From positions 2,616,001 to 2,680,000 of the forward strand of contig CM032228.1 in NCBI GenBank assembly GCA_019009955.1: 64,000 bases of DNA. The letters are read 5' to 3'. The position numbers and the translations under genes are program-made. Below, in pieces: positions 1 to 14,200 of the stretch; position 1 is the stretch's first letter; each line of letters begins with the position of its first letter. A model generated the notes under the pieces. It was not told the DNA's origin, searched no databases, and worked only from the letters and a program-made list of their open reading frames with translations. Source of the stretch: Riptortus pedestris (taxonomy: Eukaryota; Arthropoda; Insecta; Hemiptera; Alydidae).

Positions 1-73
1 GCTCAAAATTTGGTAAACGAGTCGCACTTTTGTTATAAGTTATATGCAATTGTCAAATTCTTTTAAAACGCAG

Positions 74-305
74 GGGGCTCAGGTTAGCCATGAGAGTTAA
101 GGTGTTAGTCTTAATCTCCCTTGGTAAACCTACAGTCATGAGTTCGATTCTCACGTGGGCAATAGAAATTTATTTAGTGAAAATATTATTAAATAAAATT
201 CTTAGTCCCACCGATGCTAGAAAAGGGTGGTAGCATAAATATAACTTGATCTGATTAGCTTTAGTACCACAAATTGGATGCTAATAAAGAATAATACCAA
301 TAATA
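74..305 (+). mobile_element. tRNA-Leu-like SINE
   Basis: The head GGCTCAGGTTAGCCATGAG then GTTAAGG resembles a tRNA box A with a leucine-type D arm. A CTTAATC anticodon-like loop follows, then a long variable-arm segment and box B (GAGTTCGATTCTC). The body (TTTATTTAGTGA, CTTAGTCC, CTGATTAGCTTTAG) and the tail near GGATGCTAATAA recur in the other copies. Confidence 0.75.
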
Positions 306-1528
306 AAACACATTCACGGAATGAAAGTAGACCACCTTCGATAATAAAAAGAAAAGCAAATAGTTGCACTGAGGTAGTATAAACCTAAAATGAGCAGAGA
401 TAAATAATAAATATAATTAACATTTAGATCTTCAATACATATTAAAAAAAAATCATTTATTATGTCTTAAAATTTAAATATCGTAGTAATATAAATCAAA
501 TTATCGTTAAATTGCAACGTAACAGGTGAGTATAACCTAAATCCACAATATCTATTTATAATTGCAAAATAAATTCTACTGGACTGGCCGATTACTCACA
601 ATATCATGAGGCAGCAGAACTCAAATTGAGGAAACACAAAATTAACTTAAAAGAGAATATAATGAAATTCCAAGACGGAGTCACAGATTTGTATAAGTAG
701 AAAGTGCACATAAAAAGAGGAAAAAAAAGAAGAGAAATACTTCTTGTTTGAAACTTTAGTCGGAAAGTAAGCTTTTATTCTTGTAAGAGTAAAATCTGAA
801 AGCTTTTGGAGTTATGAAATTATTTTTTCACAGTTTATATTAAGTTTCATTATTATCTTTCATAAGAATAAAAATAAATGACTAAACAATAATAATGAAT
901 GATTGCAAATGAATAATTAAAAATATACTATGGGTCTGTGATAAAGTAATTAGGATAAAATATGTTAATGGAAAGAGTAAAATCACTACCTTGAAAACAA
1001 ACTGAAGTATTTTTATACTTGAATTGCTCAATTGGCTTTTTTGAATAAAATAATTGAGACAGAGGTTTGTGTGCTCCTAACTAGAGGGTCCTAGTTTGAA
1101 TACTTAACTACATTTTGGAAGTAGAGATATTAATTAAAGGCTGAGATCATTTCATTTTAATTTGTATAAAATATATTTGCTACTTTAAGTAATAATAAAA
1201 AAAAATAAATTACTATTATGCAAGAAATTAATGACTATTAAGAATCTCTAAGGTGATAAGTCAATAGTGAGACGTTCAGAAGTTGCCCCATTAAATTTGG
1301 TGGTCATATTGGAAAATGTTGTCAAGAACAATTAAATTAATATCATAAAAGTGCATGAATAAACTATCTTTGGAGATCCTTGTGGGAATAGACTCCACGT
1401 ACTCTACTAGTATGATTATTGTACCCCTGGCGATCTGTGAAACCCCTCTATCAGAAATTATAAAACCCTCCTTCTTGTAAATGTATTTTTATACATTTTC
1501 TTGTAAATTAATTCATTCATTTACACAT

Positions 1529-1533
<5 letters not shown>

Positions 1534-1572
<39 letters not shown>
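1534..1572. repeat. (TA)n microsatellite
   Basis: Pure TA dinucleotides in AT-rich flank, not inside a recognised element. Confidence 0.95.
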
Positions 1573-1574
<2 letters not shown>

Positions 1575-1699
1575 ATGTATAAATGAATTAATTTGAGCAC
1601 TCTCACAAAAGGTGGTGCGCAATTTAAAGAAAACTTGATTCAATATTTCACACAGTTCTAAAAATAGTTTAAACACATATTTTACACAAAATAAAGACC

Positions 1700-1896
1700 C
1701 AGTAGAATTCATGAGATGCGGGGTCTACGATAAATTCTATATCGGAAGAACTTAGTGAAAATTATGGATAAGGTTTTAGAAGCATCTAATGATGTGGGAA
1801 TCTATATTCTATGGAGATTTTGTTCAAGAGGACCCATGTGGAGGATCTAAGTGATGACTCCGACACTGACACTCTCAGCCACCGAAAGAAAGAGTG
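1700..1896 (+). other. Possible decayed coding fragment
   Basis: In an otherwise very AT-rich flank this stretch is GC-richer. Its overlapping frames encode MRCGVYDKFYIGRT, then MDKVLEASNDVGIYI, then (frame shifted) MEILFKRTHVEDLSDD and SDTDTLSHRKKE before TGA. It could be a processed pseudogene or transposon remnant. No family recognised. Confidence 0.25.
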
Positions 1897-2287
1897 AAAC
1901 GGCTAGAAAATATATTTATTAAGCTAAGCTTAAGGAGAGCCAGCCATCCTTAAAATCAGTTGAGGCCCGAGACTTTAAGCAGTAAGATCTATTATTCCTC
2001 ATAGTTGACTGACTATCTTTAGTACCTCTTTTTATATGTATATAAAAATAATGATGAAATAATAAATAACATTATTCTATTTATTTATTATTATTTTTTA
2101 AATATACGATTTGTAGTTAGATATATATGAATATACCTTTTTATTCAAATTTATGATCGTTTATATATTTTTATTTGTATATAGAGTAGCTTCTTTTAAA
2201 ATATTGCATAGTAACTGGAGAATTCTTTAAGTGAATCTAATCTTGTGCTTATATACATTTTATTTCTTGCGTGTCTGTTGTTTTTAG

Positions 2288-2341
2288 CATTTGAAAATGG
2301 CAAGGATGTGCCAAAAGGCCTAGTGGAATAAAGTAATATTT
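2288..2341 (+). other. Possible terminal exon
   Basis: After TGTTGTTTTTAG, the sequence reads FENGKDVPKGLVE then TAA, overlapping AATAAA. Unusually protein-like for this flank, but only 18 codons and with no partner exon in view. Confidence 0.2.
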
Positions 2342-3427
2342 TCATTGTGGGAAGACTTTTCTTCATCCCCTATATATATAATTTTACACTAGTTCACCTG
2401 AATGATGAACAGCTTCAGGAGGATTAAAAAAAATAAAATAATGATTGATTCAGAGGCTTTATATTATATAATAATTTTACGGCTAATCATTTTCATGAAC
2501 AGTGGATTTAAAGATGTTCTCAAAATTCCAAATACTGCCACTTTGGAGCATTATTTACCAAAAGATGGTGGAGTTTATTAGCACACAACAATGTAAAAAT
2601 TACATCGTTATCATTATCGCAATTAGCAAGTAGGGAGCACTTTGATTGTCTCACAATGACTCTAGGGGAATAAACAAATTTTGATAATGGAATACTCAAG
2701 CCGAGAGGATTTAGTGTAAGCGGATGATAATATACATGCCTGCCTTGTTACCATTTAGCATACCCATACGAATTCATATACAAATAACTGTTTCGACTCA
2801 TTAAAAATAAATGGTTGAACAAGAAGGCAAAGTATAAAGAGATTCAGATTTGAGTCCTGCTGGTTCTCTCTCAGAAATTTAAAAATGAATTCGAGGAAAA
2901 ACAGTCCCGCACAATAAAACCTATGCTAATATATTGACAGAATGTGTCAAAATAATGTTGTGACATATAACCTAATCTAAGCAAAAAGCTTTGTAAGGCT
3001 ACTACTATAATATAAGTATTTAAAAAAGAAAAAATGAATTTATGATGAATGATTTTAATTTAAAAATACACTTGCTGCAAGCAGGAAACCTCCCATGTTT
3101 TTGGCAATAAATAAATGCAAATTTTGGAGTCTTCATATTATTAAATTTCAAAAGTATATAAATATTTATAGCTGCATAGCATGTTCATCTAATTAAAAAT
3201 GTCAGTTGAGAAGTTGTAAAGAGGAAAATGGCTAAAGACCTTCTACGGCAAAGAGAATATTTAACCCTTCAAATAAATTTATGCTTGAATTTTGTTAATT
3301 CAGGTTAACCTACCAATGACAGAAATTAGAAGAATACTCCACTCGAAATTCAGGCTTTTGCCCGAATTGGAATGCTTCAGCAACATTACCCATTATCATT
3401 GAAACAAAAAGTAAAAGACATTCATCA

Positions 3428-3446
3428 TATATATATATATATATAT
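3428..3446. repeat. (TA)n microsatellite
   Basis: Short pure TA run. Confidence 0.9.
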
Positions 3447-3722
3447 CAAAGTTTTTTGAGCCATGGGAAATGAGGACAACTCTATTATATAATATAAGGA
3501 TGATCCAGATGCAGATCTACTCGAGATCCTTCAGCCAGCAAAACCTCTCCAACACAACAAATGTCTGTTATAAAATATTATATTGCGAAACATGGGAGCC
3601 AACTAACTGCAAATCTCTTTATCATGTTCGTTTTATTTTATAAAAGGAATCAAGAGAGTTTACAACTTAATTATAAAATTTAGTTAAAAGCATTCAATAT
3701 TTTGTGAAGAGAAGAATTTGTG

Positions 3723-3723
3723 G

Positions 3724-3752
<29 letters not shown>
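3723..3752. repeat. Poly(A) tract
   Basis: About 30 A. No recognised element precedes it. Confidence 0.9.
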
Positions 3753-3755
<3 letters not shown>

Positions 3756-4214
3756 CTGAAAAACTGATTATTTACTGATATTCGTTATCAATTATTGATA
3801 AATTCTTTCACACTATACTAATAACTGAAATAAAAACTTTTTAAGAATCTTAAATTTATAATGTGTTTTTTCTTTTATACATAGATAACTTTCGTTTTGT
3901 CTCTCAAATTCTATAAGTACAATATTCAAAAGATTTATTATAAAGTGTATTCCTATTTTAATCACTGATCCAATAATTCTGTAAAATTGTTATGCTTTTA
4001 TAGGGGAAAACTCTCTCTAAGAATTTCAGTTATAAAAAAAAAATATACACAATTAAAGGTTATAGCTTCATATATAAACAAAGAGATTCAATATGATTTT
4101 ACCTTTCCAACGTAAATACTGTTTAGAATGTATAAAAATACAACATCAAAAGATCTTAGAGCAACTAATCTTAAAATACACTCGATACGCATTATGGAAC
4201 TCCATTGCAATTCC

Positions 4215-4330
4215 TTGTTCATTTAGTTTTGGAAGAGTTGGCCAGTAGATAACTACCTCAACAGCTGCTTTACTAAAATGAAGTTGTGTGGTTGCTACCA
4301 CAACTACTTGAAGTAGTTGCAGATGTCGGC
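4215..4330. repeat. GTAGTTG/CAACTAC-rich segment
   Basis: Repeated and inverted CAACTAC, GTAGTTGC and ACAACTAC motifs, similar in texture to the MITE interior at 21474-22123. Termini not seen. Confidence 0.3.
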
Positions 4331-4615
4331 TCATAACAACTAGTTTAAAATTATACCACCCATCATACACACATAGGTACATCACTAGCACTATGATCAA
4401 TACAATCCATTTATATAATGGAATACACCATTAGTAAAGAATTAGTAATTAAAATTTCTTCCTTTCCAAAAAAAAGTAATTAAATACTCTTTGTATGGCA
4501 AGGCTCATTCGTCATAAACATTTTTTTCTTTCTATATTTATATAGAAATAGCACTAAATAGTCGTGCTCTCCTTCTCAGGGGCCATCTACTTTTGTATAA
4601 ATTATATCGATTACT

Positions 4616-4846
4616 ACGACACAGCAGGTTAGTCAAGTGAGTTAAGGTGTTGGCCTCAAACTGATATGCTAAACCTAGAGTGGCAAGTTTGATTCCCACC
4701 TGGGTAATAGGAATTTATTTAGTGACAAACTCATTAAATAAAATCCTTAGTCCATCCTGGCTAGAAAAGTGTGGTAACCTATAGATAGCCCATCCCAATT
4801 AGCCATAGTAGCACAAAGTGGATGCTATTAAATAACATTTTATGAA
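4616..4846 (+). mobile_element. tRNA-Leu-like SINE
   Basis: It has the same order of blocks as the copy at 74-305: GAGTTAAGGTGTTGG, box B-like AGTTTGATTCCC, CTGGGTAATAGG, CCTTAGTCCATCCTGGC, and the tail GTAGCACAAAGTGGATGC. Confidence 0.75.
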
Positions 4847-4909
4847 GTACCAAAAGAAATCTTTTTAAATTACATACTTAATCCTAACATATCATTAACC
4901 CTCGAGTGA

Positions 4910-5260
4910 ATGCAGTTTGAAAGTTCCTTCACAGGTCTACTGTTGTTTGGGCAAGGATTCAACCGAGTTGTAGGAGCTCATTTTAAGAGTGAATGTTTAT
5001 TTCAACAAGAACGTAATATTCATCTATTGTATTTTTTTAACAGTAAAGAATTCCGTTTATTTTATACTAATACGTTGACTTCCCAACCCGAGATAACTTT
5101 TATTAGCACCCTTCCTCAGGACACCCAATACGAGTTATCTCAGAGTTTTGTGACTTACCACTTTTGGGAAGCTACGAGTGAGTTCGCTGAATATGATGAC
5201 ATAATTCGTAATACCCTTTTTTCTATAAAAAAAAAATCCTGTAAACTTTTTAATGATTAG
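4910..5260 (+). other. Unidentified 116-codon ORF
   Basis: Open from MQFESSFTGLLLFGQ to KKSCKLFND, with a plausible amino-acid mix (SQPEITFISTLPQD, YHFWEATSEFAEYDD). No family recognised, no splice signals assigned. It sits between a SINE and AT-rich DNA and could be chance or a transposon remnant. Confidence 0.2.
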
Positions 5261-6002
5261 TATTTTTAATAATATAATTTAATTAAATTGTCTTGGCTCC
5301 TCAGATCGGAATCCAAAAAGTGCTGTGGTAGTCAACGTGTTAAAAATATGGACCTCTGAGGTCCACTGGTTACTCGACCATTAAAAAGAACTTTAAGAAT
5401 TCTCAGTTTACGACACAAATGATTAATTGTAACAACTTACAATCACGAAGCGCTCCCTCAAAAAAGAAATTTCCACATCGGACAACTCATTCATACTGAG
5501 ATTTCACAAAGCAGGTTGTCAGTCTACTACATTTAAATAACTACTATCACACCATGGTGTCAATCAAATTAAAAATTGGTAAATAAAGAACAGAAATTAA
5601 ATATCTTAAAAATTAAATAATTGCTTTTATGTTATGATGTTAAAATAATCTATTTAAATTTGCGGAGTGACATAACCAGCTTTGGAAAATCTCTTTGTGT
5701 TAACAAGCTCCCTGTGTGGTTAAGTTCATTTTGATGGGGATAAAGGGGATGTTAATTGTGATTATGGCATTAATTGAGTATACTTACAATTATTTATAAT
5801 GATATAAATATATATACAAATCTGGTTGTATTTAATAAATTGATTGTTTTAATTTATAGAGGAAATGGTCCCTGTAGAGGGGGAACATACACCTTGAAAC
5901 ATGTAGGTCACTTAAACAAGGTAATTAATTACAATTGGTAACGTGGTTATCTTGTTAATTTTTAAAAATCAGAAATTACGATTTTCTATTTAAATTAACT
6001 TA

Positions 6003-6115
6003 CGCTTTATGCAACTAAGGCTAATTATTACCAGTTATCTAAAGGTTACCACCCTTAGATAACTCGGGTCAGGGTGAGAATAGGGATTGTTTTTTTTAGT
6101 CTGCCATTAAATAAA
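6003..6115 (-). mobile_element. SINE fragment
   Basis: Reverse orientation: GCAACTAAGGCTAATTA, GGTTACCACCC and CAGGGTGAGAATAGG match the tail and body of the SINE. Confidence 0.55.
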
Positions 6116-6179
6116 TTCTCTCCAAAAATTAGAATTTTAAATTAGTTACATGTTCTCTTAATAGCTCCTTGGCTAAACC

Positions 6180-6349
6180 TTTCAACTAGTAGGGAAGTAG
6201 TTGACTACATTTTGTAATTCCAACTGAAACTAGAGATGGGCTAGTGGTTATGAGCTCCCAACTACAACTCCTAAAGTAGAGCTAGATGCAACAATTTCAC
6301 AACTACTAATTTGTAGATGAACTACATTTTGCCAAATACTCGCCCCTAT
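6180..6349. mobile_element. Possible hAT-like MITE relative
   Basis: TAGAGATGGGC at 6231, ACTCGCCCCTA near the right end, and interior GTAGTTG/CAACTAC motifs resemble the hAT-like MITE at 21474. No clear target duplication. Confidence 0.35.
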
Positions 6350-6708
6350 ATTCTTTGATTACGTTAAATCCTGTAAACGTACCTTCAACTTACATATATA
6401 CATACATATACAGTCGGAACTTGTCCATCAATAACAGTTTGCCACAAGCGATTTCAACTCTTATTTTATCACACGAGAATACCAAGAGATTTAGGAGTAG
6501 AGGAACCGAGCTATGAGCAAAACATGCAGAGTGTACAAACTATAGAGATAATTTAAGTTCTCGATTAATAGTATGTACAAAGGCGATTCTTTGCCATCCT
6601 TAATATACCTTAACTTAAAAGTTTTATATTTATGTTCCATTTTTTTTTATACAAAGACAAATAGGATAAATAATAATATCACAATAAGTTTACAAGAATT
6701 TAGAGTAA

Positions 6709-6807
6709 TTAGACTTCCATTCCGATGTCAGAGCGAAGTCCTCTGCTCTTAAGCTTGTTTTCTTCGGTTAGCTTTGGTTGTTCTGTTCGAGTATGCCAGA
6801 CTAGAAC
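6709..6807 (-). CDS. B3GAT3: B3GAT3 exon 8 (stop)
   Basis: The exon opens [13 protein letters not shown] and ends SDIGMEV then TAA. WHTRTE supplies the His and Arg that contact UDP-GlcA in the family. The acceptor is gaatgtttgcag. I saw no canonical AATAAA close downstream on this strand. Confidence 0.94.
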   Translation of the reverse strand, partial: VLVWHTRTEQPKLTEENKLKSRGLRSDIGMEV

Positions 6808-8225
6808 CTGCAAACATTCGATAATTGAAGAATTTATTGCACAATATTATTACATGCAAGGAGTAATTTCATTCCATAACCTAATATTCAGTTTCATGGC
6901 AATTTTCTAAACTTAAATTTCAACATTTATTGCATCTGTAAAAAAATGACTTTGAGTAATTAGTTTTACCACAAAGTTTTTGGGATATTATAGAAACTAG
7001 GCACCAGGTTCTAGAAACTGGTCCAAGTAGAGAGGAGCCACCAAACATGAATTTCGGTTAAAAAAAGTCACAGCTGTTTTATTTTATAGCTTATATCAAA
7101 TGACAAATAACCACTGTTAGGTTGCACTTCATTTAAAATTATTATGAAGTGATATGATATCTCTGCTCTGTTCCAATGCTTCAAAATGTCATAGATCATT
7201 CTTTATCGATCTTATCATGTTAAACAAAAAAGTTCTATAAAAAATGTTTTTATCTCTAATATGTTAAGAGAAATTTGAATTTTTTTTATTTTCACTCTCC
7301 TCCAAATGCCTCTCCCTCTTAAAGCGAGTTAGATCAAACAGGAGGTGCACAACTAGACCTTAAACTAATCCTAAATACAAAATTTCAATATTCTAAGACT
7401 AGCTGTTTTTGAGTTATGAAAGACGCACATGTACAGATGTCACACTGAAACTAGTCAAATGGGTTCAGGGAAGGTCAAAAAAGATAATTCTGTTGAAATC
7501 TAAAACTAAAAATTGTTTTGATTGTTGATTGGTAGTAGCAAGCCGAGCCACTTAGCAAAGCGAGCCATTAGGAAAACCAGCTATGACATTGAACTCATGA
7601 TGCAATTTTGAAAACAATTCTTTAAATGTCCTTCGATGCTACCTAGGAGATGAAGAAATGAAGTAGAATTATTCATTACTCACTCTGAGACCCATCATTG
7701 ACGAGCTGAAATAGAAATGTTTCTCTGTGGAAATATATGTACTGAATTAATCTATGCATCAAATCATCCTGTTATATAAAAAGTCCGTCACGCAGGGGCT
7801 GCGTTAACTAAGCAGATTTCTTAAGTGTGTCACGTATTTGCATTTATCTCAAAACTTAAAAAGTTCAATGAGAACAATATTTGGTATTTAAGCTTTAAGT
7901 AATGTGCTTCATAACATAATAGAATATTGTTAATATGAGATGAGTAGGAGTGGGCTTTACTCAAGACCGAAAACTAAAAAATGCAAATATCTCTGTTAAT
8001 AATGAAGATAGTGAAAAAAAGTGCATAACATTTATAGAACATTACATTTGCAATAAGATTAGTTGTCTATAATTTTTCGAAATTCTCTCCCTCTAAACCC
8101 CCCCCCCTCCCACTGGTCCGATTTCAGCTGTTAACGAACTTGATCTTTCTTTTTGTATAAAACGATTATATATCAAGTTTGGTAACAATAAAACAAAAAT
8201 TTTGACCGCTAGAGCAGTAAAAGAC

Positions 8226-8256
<31 letters not shown>

Positions 8257-11200
8257 TACACGTACATATACATATACAGTTTAGAACAGACCTCATTTTC
8301 GTCATCTCCTGGGTAGGATTGATGGACATTTTCCCCTTAAGGGAAATCTGCTAAAAATTGCATTACAAAACTGTCATTTAAAACGTACAATAAGTATGGA
8401 GTCATTCAGTGTGAAATAAAAAGTGGAAATTAGAAAACTTAAGTTTAGAATAGCAGATATCCATAAATTAAATTAATGGTTTCCTATCAAAAAATAAAGA
8501 ATGGAATAGCATACCCTCTAAATAATAACAAATATTTTATTGATCATAAAGTCTATACAGAAATATAGCCATGAATATGAATATTGCCACCAAAAGATAA
8601 TGATTGCATTATCTTAGTGTTCAAAGGAAAAGTATAATAAAATTCTCTTGAGGCATTCTTCTGTAAAGTGAAGTATGGGGTAGGGACCAGGAGTCGGAAG
8701 TAAGTAGCTAACTGTTTTACTGCCTTGTGGATTGAAATGAAAATGGTTCCGTATAAAATATAATTAACGTTATTCTAAGTAAACGAGGAGTGAGGAGGAG
8801 GACTCCTGTCGATGCTAGAAGAGAATATAGTGCATGTTAACGAAACAAGATTTCAGTCACTAACGAACTAGATTTTTATTTGCACATCAAACAGTAATAT
8901 ATCAAGTTTTGTCATGGACAAACAAAAATTGTGATGGCTAGTGCAATAACAGACAAGTATATTAGCAAGTAACATTACTAGGAGCAGAGCTCGAGGGACA
9001 AGCACCAACAATAAATTATGTTCAATAAAAAATACAATTTGCTGCATGAGACCACCCAGTTCTAAAAATTCTATAAGAGAAGAGGTCATACCCTCTAGAT
9101 TTAGAATAGGCCAGACCAAATAAACGCATCATGAATATTTAATGAGAAGTAAAGACCAAAGCCATCTGTAGAACATGTATCAATGACGCCACAATCAAAT
9201 ACACACTTACCAACAGCCTAAACGATAACATAAACCTCCCCTATGACTTAACAGAACTTTTGGCAGATATGAACCACTATATATCATAAATATTTTCATA
9301 TCAGAAAAGTGTAAATATTCTAATTGACATTTAAAGAAAATGATAAATCTGTGAAGTATTTTGAACACCAAATAAAGAGCATTAAACAATGAAATTAGCA
9401 TTTTACTTATTTTAATAATTTTTTAAAACCACTTTTAATTTTAGCAATTTGCTTATAACAGTTTATTTCAATTCTTAGCAGTTATCAGGTGTTATAATAG
9501 AACACAACTAAGTTTTACTAATTGCCCATGATACGGAGCACGCCTAAAGAAATATCTAAAAGCCTATAAAAGTGTATGGTGTTTTTTAAAATTCTACACG
9601 ATCTTACTAATAGATACCTGTGTACAGTTCTCAGCCTTTGGCTCCAGGTGATCTTTAGTAGTAACCTGTTCCAGAATGTGGCTCTCTTGGAAACCTCCAC
9701 TCACATTGAAAGAGAAATAAGCCTAGAAATAATAACAGATGGTTAGATATTGTAAGTCGACTGTAACTATTTGAAAATATAGATAAAAAGAGAAAAGTGA
9801 CTAAATAGATATTTTCTGAACATCCTAACCTTGATGCTCACTTGTGGTGGCAATGGGTAACATAATCCGTCAATATTCACTCTTTCATTACGATATCATT
9901 ATTCAAATCTATTTATTAGGCCTCCTAGTTGCTAACTTTGGCTTCTGTCGGAAGCTCCTCTTTTCCAGTTACTATACTCTCCAAAATCCTTGAGATTTTT
10001 ATCTCTTGAGAAAATGATTTTCTAGGCCTCTTCCAATAATAATACTTTCTAATGATGATATTAGTGTACCTTAAGATATGCCTAAAAGCTTCCTCCATGG
10101 CTTTGACAAGACTTTTATTAATAAAGACTTGAAATAGACTGTATTTCCTTTTGTGAAGAGTCCAACTTTGCTCCTATAAAGCAGTCTATACATCGAATGG
10201 CAGCACACAACTTTTTGGTAACCGCATTCAAATAATAATAATAATAATGATATAAGCTCATATGTGCTGAAGGAGTGGGCCAGCTGTATATGAAGAGGAA
10301 CTTCCCGCAGGTACCAGCCCTACTGGGCCTGTACAACCTCCAGCACTCGCCACCACTCAGCCCCGACCATATTCATATACTTATTCGATAATATACTCCT
10401 TTAATTTCGTAAGGTTTCCTTAGCTAGTGCTATTCTATTATCATATCATCTCTACTGTATTGCCTTCCGTACAGTAATTTGTATTACCTTTTCAATTCAA
10501 GCATGCTGTTTCCTATTTTATATTCTCATAGCTTTGTTTCTTTCTTACTACTAATAATTTTGTTTTATGCGTATTTACCTTGAGGTTAAACTGATCTATG
10601 GACTTTATCTAATAAATCCTTTAGTACTGGGAGCATTCTATTCATTTCTACTTGCCATCAGTGTGATGTCACCTGCAAATCTGATGCAATGAACGATTCA
10701 CTATTGATCAGCTTACCTTCGGTTCCTTCTTTCAACTTCACTATTGTCTCATCAATAAAAATACTAAACAGACAGAGGGGCTTTCTTAATTGCAGCTTTC
10801 ATTTATAGGAACACTAAGCATTGCATAAGAGTAGTAAAAATTATATAGAAATCAAACCTTCTTCATAGTATTTAATTTCTGACATCAGACCAGATATATA
10901 ACCCAACCTCTTAAAAAAATATGATTTCCATATATTAAATAAAAGTAATAATTTTTAAATATTATTCTTTCCCTTTTCTTTCTATAGATAATTGGAATGG
11001 GTTCTAAAATGTTTTGAATTTATGATTTTCCTCCATCTACACCCCCCCCACAGTTATATTTGAAGGGGGCTCATATTTTTAAGCTCCAAGATAGGATCAG
11101 GCAGACATTAGAAGTAGATATAGGATTTTTTGAAAATCGTGACCTGAATAAAATCTCAATAGCAGATCTGCTAAAAGATATATGGCACAGGGTTTTATAA

Positions 11201-14200
11201 ATATTATTCTTTAAAAATTCAAAGTGGCAGTCAATTCTAAAAAAAAAATTGTCTTAAGCCCCATATTTTAAAAGGATAAAAGAAAGTGGAGAAAAGAGAA
11301 ATTCCAACTAAAAGTTGGAAGAAAAGAGTCCAAATAAACGTGACTAAATTGAGACAAGAGATTATTTTTACCGTAGATTTCCTAATGAGATGAGCTAGAT
11401 TGATAGCAAAGCCAGCCATGTCAATGGGGAAAGGCCTGTCAGGCCTCCAGACCGAATTGAACCCAGACACTTTGCCTGTTGTCAAATTAAGCACCGGTTT
11501 CTCCACCATCAATCCTCCAACTAGCCCGACTGGCCACACACTAACTTCTTTTGTAGATCTCATCTGAAACAAAAAAAGCACAAGTTGAAATGATAGTAAT
11601 CTAATAAGGACATACTATGGACTTCAAATTTTTTAACTGATAAAATATAGTTCAATCAAATACGGTTTAATATACACTCCCCCCCCCCAAAAAAAAATTA
11701 AAGGACCATGTTATTTGTAAGTTATAGTTCAAGGCATAAAATGATTAAGATGAGATACACAATGCAAGCGTAAGTGTTTGCTTGGTGTTTATTTACATAG
11801 CATCATTCTTGGTCCACTCATGTCTACGCCAAAAATCTATTCTTTCAGATGATTATAAATACAATTTTCTTCAATAATAAATTCAAACTGAGTTCAGTAA
11901 AGGCATCTAAATGATGCAGTGCCAAGAGATACTATTCTAAGAGGTAACCTGCAGAACCAATTACAAACTGCCCAATAATCTAGCACGTACTGGTGGGGCA
12001 CACGTTTAGGATCAGACAGTGAGAAACAGACTACGGGAGGTGTAGTTGTCTTCAAAAGTTCCTTAAACAGTTCCTCATTTAATTCAGTACCAAAAGCTGT
12101 CTGGCAATTATTTGCAAGGGAAGACCTACTTTGAGATAAGAGACAGTGGAGCTCATATCATGTTTACTGGTAAATACTAATTTATTAAGTTAGACACAAA
12201 TGATGGATAGAGCTGAGTATCGAGGAGGAGAAATAACTGTTGCAGAAATGTTTGAGCAAGTTTGATTTTCTTTTGGATGGTTCAGGAAGGAAAACCCAAT
12301 TTAATCATCTTACAAAAAGGTTCTCAGAAAGATATATGAGATAGTGAGGCCTCCTCTTGCAACTGTAGCTGAAGTTAAGGCGTTGCTCTTAATGCACTTG
12401 GTAAGGAACTCAATAAAGTCCGTCATGCAGGGGCTGTGCAAACTATGCAGATTTCCCTCATGAAGTTTTGCAATAGATAAATCTACATACTGGTAACACA
12501 ACACCACCGTGAATATTATGTGAATAAATACAAACAATAATGACAAATATTTCCCTCTATTTTAATAACCTCCGAAATGCTCCCCCCTCCCAGAAAGCAT
12601 CTGAATTGTAAACAAACAGGTCTGTCACCCTCAAAGTTGAAGAGATAGAAATATTCTCTACCAGAAAGAAAAACAATTACTGAAATATATCTGAATATAA
12701 CATATTAATTTTATTAAAAACGACTTACTATATCTAGTACTGTAATTTACAATGAATCAGAATAAATATTATCTCAATCACTCGAATTTTAGTAGTACAA
12801 GAATTTAAGATTGAGGGCGGGGGGGTCAACAAAACATATTTGCATGTGTTTCGTATAATAAAGACCTCTTGGAAACAACATTTGGTATTTAAGCTTCAAA
12901 TGAAGTGATTTCTTATATAACAGAGTGTTGTTTGTGTGTGTGTGGCATGAGTAGTATTGGGGGTTTACTGAAGGCTGATTGCTGAAAAATGCAAATATCT
13001 GGGTTAATATTCAAGATAGAGAATAAATGTATATAACAATATTTACAGTACATTTAATTTGCAATGCGATTGGTTCTATACAAATTTTTGATCGAACTAT
13101 AGTAACAAAGTTATTTCGAATTTTCAAAATTCTTCCCCTGGTCCAATTTCAGCTGTTAAAGAATTCGATCTTTAGTTTTGCATGAAACGCTTATATATCG
13201 AGTTCGGTAACGATAAAACAATAATTGTGACTGCTAGAATGGTAACAGACATATGTAGATTTGAATGGACCTCATTTTTATCATCTCCTAGGCAGGATAG
13301 ATGGGCATTTGAAGAACAATTTTCAAAATTGCGTCATGAGTACAACCTCCATAGAGGATTTCCATTAAGGGAAATATGCTAAAATGGAATCCTTGGTCTC
13401 ACCCTGGCTAGAAAAAGGGGTGGTAACCTGTAGATAGCTCATCCCAATTAGCCATAGGAGCATAAAGTGGACGTTAATAACATTTTATCCCAATGTAAGG
13501 TTAATGAAAATTTAAAATTGATTTTTTTTTTTTTACAAAATGTTCAATATTGCCATTCCAGTATATCAAATAAAATTAGATATCACATCAACAAATCCCT
13601 TTGATAATACTTTCCCAGAAAGTACTTGACACATTTTTTTTTCTTCTAACGGAAAGCCTCTTCTCTAGAAGCCATCATAGTGGGATTTTACTAAATCCTG
13701 TAGGTAAGAATGTTTTTCCTAACACTTAAAAGATATTAAACTGTGATAAGGAAATGCAGCAGTTTTTATTATGTAAACCAGTTTTATTTTCACATATATC
13801 AATACATATTCTTGTAAATTACTACATTAATTAAGCTGTAAGATAATTCAAATATTCCCATGAGGAGTGAAGGCCTGCCACACAACATTGGTAGAGAGTA
13901 ATTATCTGTAAAATACTCGATTGTTTGACAATGCTGAGAAGGGAATACATGAATACCTCAAAGCCTCATAAACCCACAGGCTAAATGAAGCCTACCTTGT
14001 AACGTCCAGGCTGGAATCCAATCCCCTCCCCTAATACAGGGCTTCTGTTCATTGCCCATTTAGCCTTCCTCCCCTATCAGCTATACAGGAGCACAAAATT
14101 CCGCCAACATATTGTTGCGAAAATTAAATAGTTGAATAATCCTTCAGAGAGAGAGAGAGAGAGTCGCGTATTTGGAAAGTGTGACGTAGATCAAAGAGAC

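Larger units (their letters stand above)
310..4610. other. AT-rich flank, mostly featureless
   Basis: Apart from the microsatellites and the two weak coding-like patches listed separately, I see no genes or recognisable elements here. Confidence 0.6.

Noticed and set aside
74..160. Functional tRNA-Leu gene
   Set aside because: Acceptor stem pairing is not convincing, and the same sequence recurs with a common non-tRNA body, so it is a SINE head.
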